Positions 39,753 to 47,819 of a stretch of DNA of 53,800 nt are shown here, one piece after another. The stretch is from positions 1-53,800 of the forward strand of contig JAKSOR010000004.1 in NCBI GenBank assembly GCA_024405515.1, written 5' to 3'. Within the stretch, counting starts at the first letter, position 1; every line of letters begins with the position of its first letter. The position numbers were made by a program, and so were the translations under genes. The notes under the pieces were generated by a model. The model made no database searches. It saw nothing but the letters and a program-made list of their open reading frames with translations, and was not told the DNA's origin. Source of the stretch: Clostridia bacterium. Its GTDB lineage: Bacteria > Bacillota > Clostridia > Christensenellales > CAG-917.

Positions 39753-41224
39753 TATTTTTTCTTCTTGTTGTAGTCTATTCTTGAATGGTGAATGCTCGGG
39801 AGAACCTCGATTATTGTCTTTTTGATAATATCGATATCGCCCATTGTAATCGGACATTCATCAAACTGGCGAAGAGAAATTTTCTCATCAATAAGTGATG
39901 TGATTCTCTGCTCGTATTCTTCTCTTGTATCAGGCATATAAGCCCTCATTGCTGCCTCGATTGTATCTGCAATCATGATAAGAGCTGCTACCTTTGTCTG
40001 TGGTTTCGGTCCTGCATATTTGTACTGATCCATTGCAAGATCACCCTCTTCCTTAAGGTTAATGGCCTTTCTGTAGAAATAACTTACCGGGCTTGTTCCG
40101 TGATGCTGACGGCAGATATCAACGATTTCCTTCGGAAGTTTGTTCTGTTTTGCAAGAATTTCACCAAAGAGTGTGTGTGATGTGATCATTGATACTGAGA
40201 CCTCAGGAATAAGTTCATCATGAGGGTTATATGTGGACTGGTTCTCTGAGAAATAGATAGGTGCTTTTAATTTTCCGATATCGTGATAATATGCGGCGCA
40301 TCTTGCCATATGAGGATTTTCACCGATTGCCGAAGCACATGCTTCTGCAAGATTTCCAACGACTAGTGAATGGTTGAATGTACCAGGAGCCTCGGAGGCA
40401 AGTCTCTTTAAAAGCGGATGTGATAACTGACAGAGTTCATTAAGTCTGAAGTCATCAGCTATGTTGAAGATGCTTTCAAAGATATAAACAATAGGCATAA
40501 ACACGAGTGCAGCACCTACTGATGCAGCATATGCGTAGAGCACATGGAAGAGAATGTTGATTGAATAATCTTCCATCATAAGTGTCAGAAATACGTTCAT
40601 CGGCTGAACAATAAGCGGTGTGAAAAGAGAAACAAGAAGGTACTTAATTCTTGAGAAATGCTTCTTTTCAAGGAAGTTTACAAGAACTGCACTCATTGCT
40701 CCGATTACTACCGAGCTTACTGCTTCCTGAAGAACTATATCCTCCGGTCTGTTTGTGAATGCAAATGTCACAATGAACATTACAAGCATTGCAGCCGTGG
40801 TAAGTGTTGCTGTTCTTCTGTCTATAAGTTCAATAAGGACAAACGTTGCAAGGCTCAGTGGCATGATATAGATATTCACAAATCCGGAAAGTGATGCACT
40901 TATTACATAAGTAATAAGCATCATTATTGCGGTAAGCCAGTAATCTCTTACGCTTGTGTTCTTTGAACGTGTATATTCATATACACCGCCGAAAAGAATT
41001 GCCATAAGTCCGATTCCTAAAAGCATTCTTCCTATTGTTCCTGCGAGCTGTTCTTCTTCAAAATACTCAGTAAAGTTACCGAATACAAACAGTCCGTAAA
41101 CGGCCATACCCACACCTACGACTACCATAGGGAACAGGCACTTCAGAATTGCATTTCTGAGTTTCTTTCTCTCAAGCTGTTTTATTCTTTCGGCTCTCGA
41201 TAAATCTTTTACGTTATCTATCAT
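39752..41224 (-). CDS. 7TM-HD phosphohydrolase (PgpH-like) lacking the extracellular domain
   Basis: This 490-residue protein should hydrolyse cyclic di-AMP on the cytoplasmic side. A first membrane helix (about 26-48) is followed by only 12-15 residues, then seven helices (about 63-247) and a C-terminal HD domain with H285, the HD pair in Y-Y-H-D-I-G-K-L-K at 314-315, and later His residues near 345 and 370. Standard PgpH/YqfF proteins carry a ~300-residue extracellular domain between helix 1 and the 7TM unit and are about 700 residues long. That domain is absent here, with the frame intact. It overlaps phoH by ATGA and ybeY by TAATG. Confidence 0.9.
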   Translation of the reverse strand: MIDNVKDLSRAERIKQLERKKLRNAILKCLFPMVVVGVGMAVYGLFVFGNFTEYFEEEQLAGTIGRMLLGIGLMAILFGGVYEYTRSKNTSVRDYWLTAIMMLITYVISASLSGFVNIYIMPLSLATFVLIELIDRRTATLTTAAMLVMFIVTFAFTNRPEDIVLQEAVSSVVIGAMSAVLVNFLEKKHFSRIKYLLVSLFTPLIVQPMNVFLTLMMEDYSINILFHVLYAYAASVGAALVFMPIVYIFESIFNIADDFRLNELCQLSHPLLKRLASEAPGTFNHSLVVGNLAEACASAIGENPHMARCAAYYHDIGKLKAPIYFSENQSTYNPHDELIPEVSVSMITSHTLFGEILAKQNKLPKEIVDICRQHHGTSPVSYFYRKAINLKEEGDLAMDQYKYAGPKPQTKVAALIMIADTIEAAMRAYMPDTREEYEQRITSLIDEKISLRQFDECPITMGDIDIIKKTIIEVLPSIHHSRIDYNKKKK

Positions 41225-42207
41225 ATTTCCTCCGCTCCGGCATCAGCATCCTTGATGCGTGCCTTTTCGGCTTTTTCATAAGCTTTGATTATTTTTGTTA
41301 CAAGTTCATGTCTCACAACATCTTTAGATGAAAATTCGACTATTTTTATTCCGTCCACATCCGAAAGGACTTCGGTTGCATCTTTAAGTCCTGATTTAAT
41401 GTGACGCGGAAGGTCTATCTGTGTTATGTCTCCGTTAACGACAATCTTTGAGTTTTCTCCCATTCTTGTAAGGAACATTTTCATCTGTTCACAGGTTGTG
41501 TTCTGTGCCTCATCAAGAATAATGAATGCATTTGAAAGCGTTCTTCCTCTCATATATGCAAGAGGTGCGATTTCAATTGTGCCCTTCTCTATCTGCTTTA
41601 AATAGGCATCTTCACCCATCATTTCCTGAAGTGCATCAAAAAGAGGCCTTAAATACGGGTCAACTTTTTCCTGAAGGTCTCCAGGTAAAAATCCGAGTTT
41701 TTCACCGGCCTCGACAGCAGGTCTTGTGAGAATAATTCTGTCTATCTGTTTGTTTTTGAAAGCACTGACTGCCATTGCAACTGCAAGATATGTCTTACCT
41801 GTTCCAGCAGGTCCGACTCCGAAAACAATTGAATTATTCTGGATGGCATCAACATATTCCTTCTGTCCGAACGACTTCGGTCTGATGATTTTGCCACGGG
41901 ATGTGATGCAGACTGTGGAAAGAAGATCATTTGCATCAAAGGATTTTCCTGCAAGTGTGTACTCAATGACCATATTCACCATATTTGCCTTAAGAGGTTC
42001 CCTGGATGAAAGTGTCTCAAGTGCATCAAGTGCCCTGACTGCATTCATTACATTAATCTCTTCACCGCAGATATTAAAAGACTGTGAACCTGTGAACACA
42101 ACTACCGAAAACGCTTCTTCAATACGCTTAACGGTCGAATCAAGTTCGCCGAATACCGTAATCATTGAATCGTATGATTTGAAAAATTTTTCCTTTGTAA
42201 CCTTCAT
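41221..42207 (-). CDS. phoH: PhoH-like ATPase (YbeZ type)
   Basis: This cytoplasmic P-loop ATPase/RNA helicase-like protein is linked to YbeY in rRNA processing. The 328-residue product has Walker A GPAGTGKT near residue 128, the R-P-A-V-E-A-G-E-x-L-G-F-L-P-G-D family block near 165, and Walker B FIILDEAQN near 230. The start has AAGGG nine bases upstream. It is the first gene of the eight-gene operon, and its mRNA is predicted to begin with a perfect hairpin. Confidence 0.95.
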   Translation of the reverse strand: MKVTKEKFFKSYDSMITVFGELDSTVKRIEEAFSVVVFTGSQSFNICGEEINVMNAVRALDALETLSSREPLKANMVNMVIEYTLAGKSFDANDLLSTVCITSRGKIIRPKSFGQKEYVDAIQNNSIVFGVGPAGTGKTYLAVAMAVSAFKNKQIDRIILTRPAVEAGEKLGFLPGDLQEKVDPYLRPLFDALQEMMGEDAYLKQIEKGTIEIAPLAYMRGRTLSNAFIILDEAQNTTCEQMKMFLTRMGENSKIVVNGDITQIDLPRHIKSGLKDATEVLSDVDGIKIVEFSSKDVVRHELVTKIIKAYEKAEKARIKDADAGAEEI

Positions 42208-42216
42208 TTTTACCCT

Positions 42217-42270
42217 TTCTAGACCAAAGTCTAGAATGCTGCATTATAGTATTTTATTATATTAGCACAA
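42217..42270 (-). promoter_or_regulatory. Promoter of the phoH operon with a hairpin at the mRNA 5' end
   Basis: On the minus strand, TTGTGC (42265-42270), a 16-nt spacer and TATAAT (42243-42248) give a start near 42236. That is the first base of a perfect 8-bp hairpin, TTCTAGAC and GTCTAGAA with a 4-nt loop (42217-42236), which ends beside the ribosome site AAGGG. A second perfect repeat, TTGCCAT and ATGGCAA (42272-42287), lies just upstream of the -35. Confidence 0.65.
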
Positions 42271-42320
42271 ATTGCCATTCATGGCAAACGGGTATAATAT
42301 GCATTTGATTCCAGTCAAAG

Positions 42321-42346
42321 AAAAGAGGCACACTTCCGTATACCTC
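42321..42346 (-). terminator. Terminator of the parE-dnaB operon
   Basis: On the minus strand, GAGGTATAC, a GGAA loop and GTGTGCCTC form a 9-bp stem with two G-U pairs, followed by TTTTC. It lies about 35 bases after the dnaB stop. Confidence 0.8.
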
Positions 42347-42379
42347 CCGACGAATTTTCCGTATTTCTAAACGCGCGAA

Positions 42380-43915
42380 TCAGATTTCCAAATCTCCTGA
42401 ATCACTGTATGAAACAGATGCTTCGAACTCATCTTCAAACGGATTTTCATCCGAACTGATTTCAACAAGTTCAGAAGACTCATCACTTATAGGTTTAAGC
42501 TCGTGTGTCTCACTGTTATATACGACCGGCTCAATCTTAGGAATGTTATCCATTGAATCAGTTCTGACAATTTCCTTGAATGTTGTTGTATCTGCCTGCC
42601 AGTGGAGTTTGATGTCGCCTGTCTTACCATGTCTGTTTTTCTTTACATATAAAATGACCTCATCCTTAGGAAGTGTGCTGTCCCACTTGCTCGGATTATC
42701 AAGGAACATAACAATATCGGCATCCTGTTCAATGGATCCTGATTCCCTGAGGTCTGCCAGGCTAGGTTCGGTATGTCCCTGCTGTGCTCTTGATTCAAAG
42801 TTACGTGACATCTGAGAAAGAAGAATGATAGGTACACCGAGGTCTCTGGCATAGATTTTCATTTTTCTTGACATATCACCGACGTCGTTTGCTCTTGAAT
42901 CATTGGTTTTTCTGTTTTCGGAGTTCATAAGCTGCAGATAGTCTACAATTATCAAATCAAGTCCGTGTTCCTTTTTCAGTCTTCTGCACTTTGAAAGAAT
43001 TGCAGATGGTGTATTCATTGAATCATCATCAACATAAATCGGTGAATCTGTAAGGTATGTATAGGCATCAACTATTTTAGCTGAATCCTGACCCTGAAGA
43101 CCGCCCCTTGAATTCATCTTTTCATAAGGAACCTGTGAGAAATATGCAAAGAGTCGTTTGGCAATTGTATCAGCACCCATTTCAAGAGAGAAGAATGCAA
43201 CATGCTTTTTGTACTTTTTGGCAACATTTCCGGCGATATTGAGAGCATAAGCGGATTTACCGACAGCAGGTCTGGCAGCAAGGATAACAATTTCACCCGG
43301 TTTGAATCCGTGGGTAAACTCATCGAGCTGTTTATAACCTGTATAGCAAGAATTGTTGTCAATTTCTCCAATCTGGATTTTATCAATCTGGGAAGAAACA
43401 AGAGTTGCGGCATAACCGATCTGACGGAGATCCGATTTAGTCTCTTTCTGGGAAACATCATAAATAAGTTTCTGAGCGTACTCGAGACATTCCTTACCTT
43501 CCTCTACCTCATATGCCTTATTGGTGACTTCGTTTCCGACTTCAATAACTTTTCTTCTTAAAGATTCCCTCTTAAGGATTTCGACATAATTTTCAATATT
43601 TGCAGCAGAAGGAACGATATCTACAAGAGACGTAATATAATCAAAACCACCGGCTTCTTCGGTCTTGGAAGAAAAGTCGAGTTCATCACTGACACTTATC
43701 TGATCGATTGGTTTGTTCTTCGCATTGAGTCTGCACATAGCATCATAGATAATGCGGTGCTGTTCTGAATAAAAGTCCTCAGTGTTAAGAACCGGGAATA
43801 CCTTATCATCAACAGAATTATCAAGAAGCACAGAACCAAGCACTGCCTGTTCTGCCTCGATATTATAAGGAACAGTTCTTGTATCAGATATTTTTCTGTT
43901 AGTTTTGTTTGCCAT
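42380..43915 (-). CDS. dnaB: Replicative DNA helicase DnaB
   Basis: DnaB is the hexameric 5'-3' helicase that unwinds the replication fork. The N-terminal domain begins P-Y-N-I-E-A-E-Q-A-V-L-G-S near residue 15. The RecA-like domain has Walker A ARPAVGKSA near 205 and the F-S-L-E-M block, then D-Y-L-Q-L-M and L-L-S-Q-M-S-R motifs. The 511-residue length is slightly long because of an acidic Ser/Asp/Glu-rich tail (about 470-511). I chose the ATG at 43915 with AGGAGG five bases upstream. The start lies 17 bases inside the preceding gene. rplI, its usual neighbour, is not here. Confidence 0.96.
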   Translation of the reverse strand: MANKTNRKISDTRTVPYNIEAEQAVLGSVLLDNSVDDKVFPVLNTEDFYSEQHRIIYDAMCRLNAKNKPIDQISVSDELDFSSKTEEAGGFDYITSLVDIVPSAANIENYVEILKRESLRRKVIEVGNEVTNKAYEVEEGKECLEYAQKLIYDVSQKETKSDLRQIGYAATLVSSQIDKIQIGEIDNNSCYTGYKQLDEFTHGFKPGEIVILAARPAVGKSAYALNIAGNVAKKYKKHVAFFSLEMGADTIAKRLFAYFSQVPYEKMNSRGGLQGQDSAKIVDAYTYLTDSPIYVDDDSMNTPSAILSKCRRLKKEHGLDLIIVDYLQLMNSENRKTNDSRANDVGDMSRKMKIYARDLGVPIILLSQMSRNFESRAQQGHTEPSLADLRESGSIEQDADIVMFLDNPSKWDSTLPKDEVILYVKKNRHGKTGDIKLHWQADTTTFKEIVRTDSMDNIPKIEPVVYNSETHELKPISDESSELVEISSDENPFEDEFEASVSYSDSGDLEI

Positions 43916-44528
43916 TTTTCCTCCTGATAATAACACACACCATACTTACTATGAGCATTACTGCCACAGCGCATCCGGCAAGTGTGCCATACCATGCTGC
44001 TGAATTCTGCTGTCTCTGGACAAGTGATATTGTCTGATCCGAAGCAGTTTCATCAATCATAAATCTGTGTACATAGTACTTTCCCTGCTTAGAGATTATA
44101 CCTTTACTTATAATTGATTTATAGATTGTAGCATACTGAAACTCAACTTTCAAACACGAATATTCCATTCCGTTATAAATTTTTTCATCTTGTGTTAACA
44201 TATTGTTAACAGCACTAAATATGGAAGTACCATTGACTGTGATTTCGGTTTCCGACTCTTTATAAAACGCCCCATCGCTGAAAACCTCGGAATAAATCCT
44301 GGCAGACACTTCATCAGGAAGTTTCTTCTCTTCCTGCCCTGCAAAACCGATGACTACGGTCATAATCTGTTCATCCTCATTAAAAGATTTGTCCACGATA
44401 TAAAGGTCTTTTAAATATTCTCCAGGATTTTCTGTCTCTCTGTTACAGGAAACAAACAGCAAAAAAATGCTTATAATTAAAAGCACCACAAAGATAATAT
44501 TAAGTTTATTTGCAGTGCCGTTTCTCAT
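43899..44528 (-). CDS. Lipoprotein-like membrane protein with membrane segments at both ends
   Basis: I do not recognise this 209-residue protein. An N-terminal hydrophobic segment (9-27) ends in F-V-S-C (Cys28), a lipobox-like site. Residues 30-175 are a soluble, mixed alpha/beta domain. A second membrane helix (about 180-202) is followed by a short basic tail R-R-K-N-G-K. The middle should therefore lie outside the cell, held at both ends. It starts with a 1-nt overlap with pepF (TGATG) and ends 17 bases inside dnaB, so all three are co-translated. Confidence 0.8.
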   Translation of the reverse strand: MRNGTANKLNIIFVVLLIISIFLLFVSCNRETENPGEYLKDLYIVDKSFNEDEQIMTVVIGFAGQEEKKLPDEVSARIYSEVFSDGAFYKESETEITVNGTSIFSAVNNMLTQDEKIYNGMEYSCLKVEFQYATIYKSIISKGIISKQGKYYVHRFMIDETASDQTISLVQRQQNSAAWYGTLAGCAVAVMLIVSMVCVIIRRKNGKQN

Positions 44529-46309
44529 CAGTATAATTTTTTAAGTTCATCAAGTGTTTCCCTGAACTCTTTCATTGCCGTCTCATACGGCTCATCTTTT
44601 TCAAGATCCACACCGGCAAGTCTTAAAATATCAAGAGGCGGAAGTGAACCACCGGCTGATAAAAACTTCTTATATGAGGCAAAATATTTCTCGCCTTTTT
44701 CAAGTATATTATTAGCTATTGATACGGCTGCAATCATACCGGTTGCATACTTATAGACATAGAACGAATTATAGAAATGCGGTATTCTTGCCCATTCATA
44801 TTTAATCATTTCATTATGTTTTACGGCTTTGCCGTAATATTTTTTATTAAGTTCAAGATATTTATCTGAAAGTATATCAGCTGAAACCGGTTCCCCTTTT
44901 TCAATAAGTGAATGGGAATATTCCTCAAATTCAGAAAACATAGTCTGACGGAAAATCGTTGTTCTGAACATATCAAGATAATATGACAACAGATATTTTC
45001 TTGTTTCACCTTCTGCAGTTTTGAGAAGATGCTTTAAAAGAAGAACTTCATTACATGTTGATGCTATTTCAGCAACAAATATCTCGTAATCGGCCTTCTG
45101 TGACGGCTGTTTTTCAGAGCTGAAATATGTATGCAGTGCGTGACCGAGTTCATGGGCAATTGTAAATATCTCATGAGTCGATTCATTATAATTAAGGAGC
45201 ACAAACGGATGACATACCACTCCGCCCCATGAATAAGCGCCTGTTCTCTTGCCGTTATTTTCAAAAACGTCAACCCAACCCTCGTTAAATGCTTTATCAA
45301 GAATACTTAAGTATTCTTTGCCGTTGACGCTGAGGGCATTCTTAACAAGTTTTACTGCCTCTTCATAACTAAGTTTTATATCTCCGCCGTTAACAATCGG
45401 TACATACAGATCATACATATTAAGAGTCTTGAGATTTAAAACTTTTTTCCTGAAAGCAATATATTCATGCAGAGGTTTTGTATTACTGCCGACTGCTTCT
45501 AAAAGCTTTTTATAGCACGTAGGCGGTACATCCTCAGCATACATTGCATAATCAAGTGAGGAAGAGAAACCCCTGATTTTGGCATAGAACCAGTCCTTCT
45601 TTACGTTTCCTACATAATTCTGAGAAAGCGTGTTTATCATATCCTTGTAGGATGTGAACATTGATTCCCATGCATCTTTTCTGACTTTCTGAGACGGGTT
45701 TGACATAAGAACGCCGTAGAGTCCCTGTGTCATTTCTACCTTATGTCCTTCCTCATCTTTTACAGGGCGAAATTTAATATCCGCATCATCAAACATATGG
45801 AAAACATCCTGAGAATTACCGGAGAACATACCTACTTCGGACAGAAGTTTTTCCTCTTTATCAGAAAGAATGATTTCTTTGTCTCTTATAAGGGTTCGGA
45901 AATACACAGAATAATCTTCAAATTTAACAGATGCCTCAAGGCTTTTCAGTTTATCCAGGCTGAGCCTTGAAAGCTGTGGAGTAATGTATGAAACAAAGGA
46001 AGAAAACTTTACCATGAGCATCTCTGTTTTGCTTACCATTCCCTGGTACACAGATTTTCTCACGTCCTCATCTAATTTCATTTTTGCATAGTAATAAAGC
46101 TTGGCTATGTTATTTGAGGTGTTATTTTCCTTCTCTAAACACTCGTAGATAATATCATCTTCAGTGAGTCTGCCATCATATTTTGAAAGAGACGGAATAA
46201 ATTCATCCACCTTAAAATATAAGTCTTCCCATGCCTCATCGGATGGGAAGATATCTTCTAAATGCCACTTGTATTTCTGGTCTATTTCAGATCTTTCTAT
46301 CTTAGCCAA
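44528..46309 (-). CDS. pepF: Oligoendopeptidase F (M3 family)
   Basis: PepF is a cytoplasmic zinc endopeptidase acting on short peptides. The 593-residue length and the HELGHALHTYFS zinc motif near residue 380 with the downstream Glu helix (F-V-A-E-I-A-S-T-C-N-E) define the M3B family. The N-terminal K-W-H-L-E-D-I-F start is also typical. It lies 8 bp after the DUF1846 gene. Confidence 0.95.
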   Translation of the reverse strand: MAKIERSEIDQKYKWHLEDIFPSDEAWEDLYFKVDEFIPSLSKYDGRLTEDDIIYECLEKENNTSNNIAKLYYYAKMKLDEDVRKSVYQGMVSKTEMLMVKFSSFVSYITPQLSRLSLDKLKSLEASVKFEDYSVYFRTLIRDKEIILSDKEEKLLSEVGMFSGNSQDVFHMFDDADIKFRPVKDEEGHKVEMTQGLYGVLMSNPSQKVRKDAWESMFTSYKDMINTLSQNYVGNVKKDWFYAKIRGFSSSLDYAMYAEDVPPTCYKKLLEAVGSNTKPLHEYIAFRKKVLNLKTLNMYDLYVPIVNGGDIKLSYEEAVKLVKNALSVNGKEYLSILDKAFNEGWVDVFENNGKRTGAYSWGGVVCHPFVLLNYNESTHEIFTIAHELGHALHTYFSSEKQPSQKADYEIFVAEIASTCNEVLLLKHLLKTAEGETRKYLLSYYLDMFRTTIFRQTMFSEFEEYSHSLIEKGEPVSADILSDKYLELNKKYYGKAVKHNEMIKYEWARIPHFYNSFYVYKYATGMIAAVSIANNILEKGEKYFASYKKFLSAGGSLPPLDILRLAGVDLEKDEPYETAMKEFRETLDELKKLY

Positions 46310-46317
46310 TTTTACTC

Positions 46318-47805
46318 CTAATCAAAGAACAATGTGTTTCCGAGATAAACAGGATCACATGTAAGTCTTATACCAAGTTTTCTGAACGGATTTTCATCTG
46401 CCTTATAAAGAAGATGCGTTGAATGTGCTTCACAGCCATTAAGTCTTTCCAGCTGTTCAATTGCTGTTGCTGCCTTTGCATCAGATGCCGCACAGATTGA
46501 AAGTGCAAGGAGTGCCTCATCCAATGACAGTGTATGAGTGTGTTCTTTTAATATTTTTGTCTTTAAATCAAGGATAGGTCCGATAACATACGGTGAGATA
46601 AGTTTCTGAACATCGTTCATTCCGGCCATAACCTTAACAGCATTGAATATACATGCCGCAGAAGCAGACATCATTTCAGAACTCTTTCCCGTAACAATCC
46701 TTCCGTCCGGGAGTTCAATTGCCACACTGGCCTTTCCGCCTTCTTTTTCTGATCTGTCATGCGCAGCCTTAATAACTGGTCTGTCTGCTGCTGTTATCTG
46801 AAGTTTGGACATTAAAAATTCAAGGCTTGATACTGTATCCTGGTTTCCTGCACCGAGTTTAAGGTCACAGAGTGCTTTATAATATCTTCTTAAAATTTCC
46901 TGTTTTGCGGCTTCCCTGCATGCATCATCATCAGAGATACAGAAACCTGCCATATTCACTCCCATATCAGTAGGAGATTTATATACGCATTCTTTTCCTG
47001 TAATCTTGGACATAATGGCAGAAACTACCGGGAATACTTCAATATCCCTGTTATAGTTTACTGTCACTTCGCCGTATGCCTCAAGATGGAAGTTATCGAC
47101 TTTGTTTACATCCTTAAGGTCTGCTGTTGCTGCTTCATATGCAACGTTTACAGGATGATTGAGTGGAAGGTTCCAAATCGGGAATGTTTCAAATTTTGCA
47201 TAACCTGCAGATATTCCTCTCTTGTTTTCATGGTAAAGCTGAGATAAACATGTCGCAAGTTTTCCTGAACCAGGGCCAGGAGCTGTAAGAACAACAAGCT
47301 TCCTTGATGTCTCAATATAAGGATTGGCGCCGTATCCCTCATCAGAAACAATCACATCTATTTCATGAGGATATCCTTTTGTAGGTCTGTGGATATAAAC
47401 CTTAAGTCCTTTATTTTCAAGTCTCTGTTTATATTTGACTGCTCCCTGCTGATCCTCGAACATTGTAATAACAATTGATGAAACATAAATTCCCATCTCA
47501 GAGATATTGTCTATCATTCTTTCGACTTCGGAACCGTATGAGATACCATAGTCTGCCCTGATTCTGTTTCTTTCAATATCATTTGCATTTATGCATATGA
47601 TTACTTCCGCCTGGTCTTTTAATTTCTGGAGAAGTTTGATTTTGGCTGCTTTATCAAAACCAGGAAGAACTCTGGCTGCGTGGAGGTCATCAAAAAGTTT
47701 TCCCCCGAACTCAAGATAAAGTTTGTCAAAATGGGAAATACGCTCGAGAATATGCTCGGACTGTTTCTGCATATAAAGTTCACTGTCAAATCCTACTTTA
47801 AACAT
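46318..47805 (-). CDS. DUF1846 (UPF0371) family protein
   Basis: This 495-residue protein matches the conserved DUF1846/UPF0371 family over its full length. It opens with G-F-D-S-E-L-Y-M-Q-K-Q-S, has an R-x-R-A-D-Y-G-I-S-Y segment near residue 85, and carries the P-G-P-G-S-G-K-L-A-T-C-L-S-Q P-loop-like stretch near 180. That stretch suggests nucleotide binding, but no activity is firmly known. Members are common in Firmicutes as single cytoplasmic proteins. It sits 14 bp after parC. Confidence 0.9.
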   Translation of the reverse strand: MFKVGFDSELYMQKQSEHILERISHFDKLYLEFGGKLFDDLHAARVLPGFDKAAKIKLLQKLKDQAEVIICINANDIERNRIRADYGISYGSEVERMIDNISEMGIYVSSIVITMFEDQQGAVKYKQRLENKGLKVYIHRPTKGYPHEIDVIVSDEGYGANPYIETSRKLVVLTAPGPGSGKLATCLSQLYHENKRGISAGYAKFETFPIWNLPLNHPVNVAYEAATADLKDVNKVDNFHLEAYGEVTVNYNRDIEVFPVVSAIMSKITGKECVYKSPTDMGVNMAGFCISDDDACREAAKQEILRRYYKALCDLKLGAGNQDTVSSLEFLMSKLQITAADRPVIKAAHDRSEKEGGKASVAIELPDGRIVTGKSSEMMSASAACIFNAVKVMAGMNDVQKLISPYVIGPILDLKTKILKEHTHTLSLDEALLALSICAASDAKAATAIEQLERLNGCEAHSTHLLYKADENPFRKLGIRLTCDPVYLGNTLFFD

Positions 47806-47819
47806 ATATGTTACCTCAG

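Noticed and set aside
39753-39857. Longer N-terminus for YbeY
   Set aside because: The extension overlaps the conserved end of the PgpH-like gene and does not fit the family.
41726-42265. Plus-strand open frame of 179 codons opposite phoH
   Set aside because: It is antisense to conserved phoH, and its end crosses the phoH promoter; no family likeness was seen.
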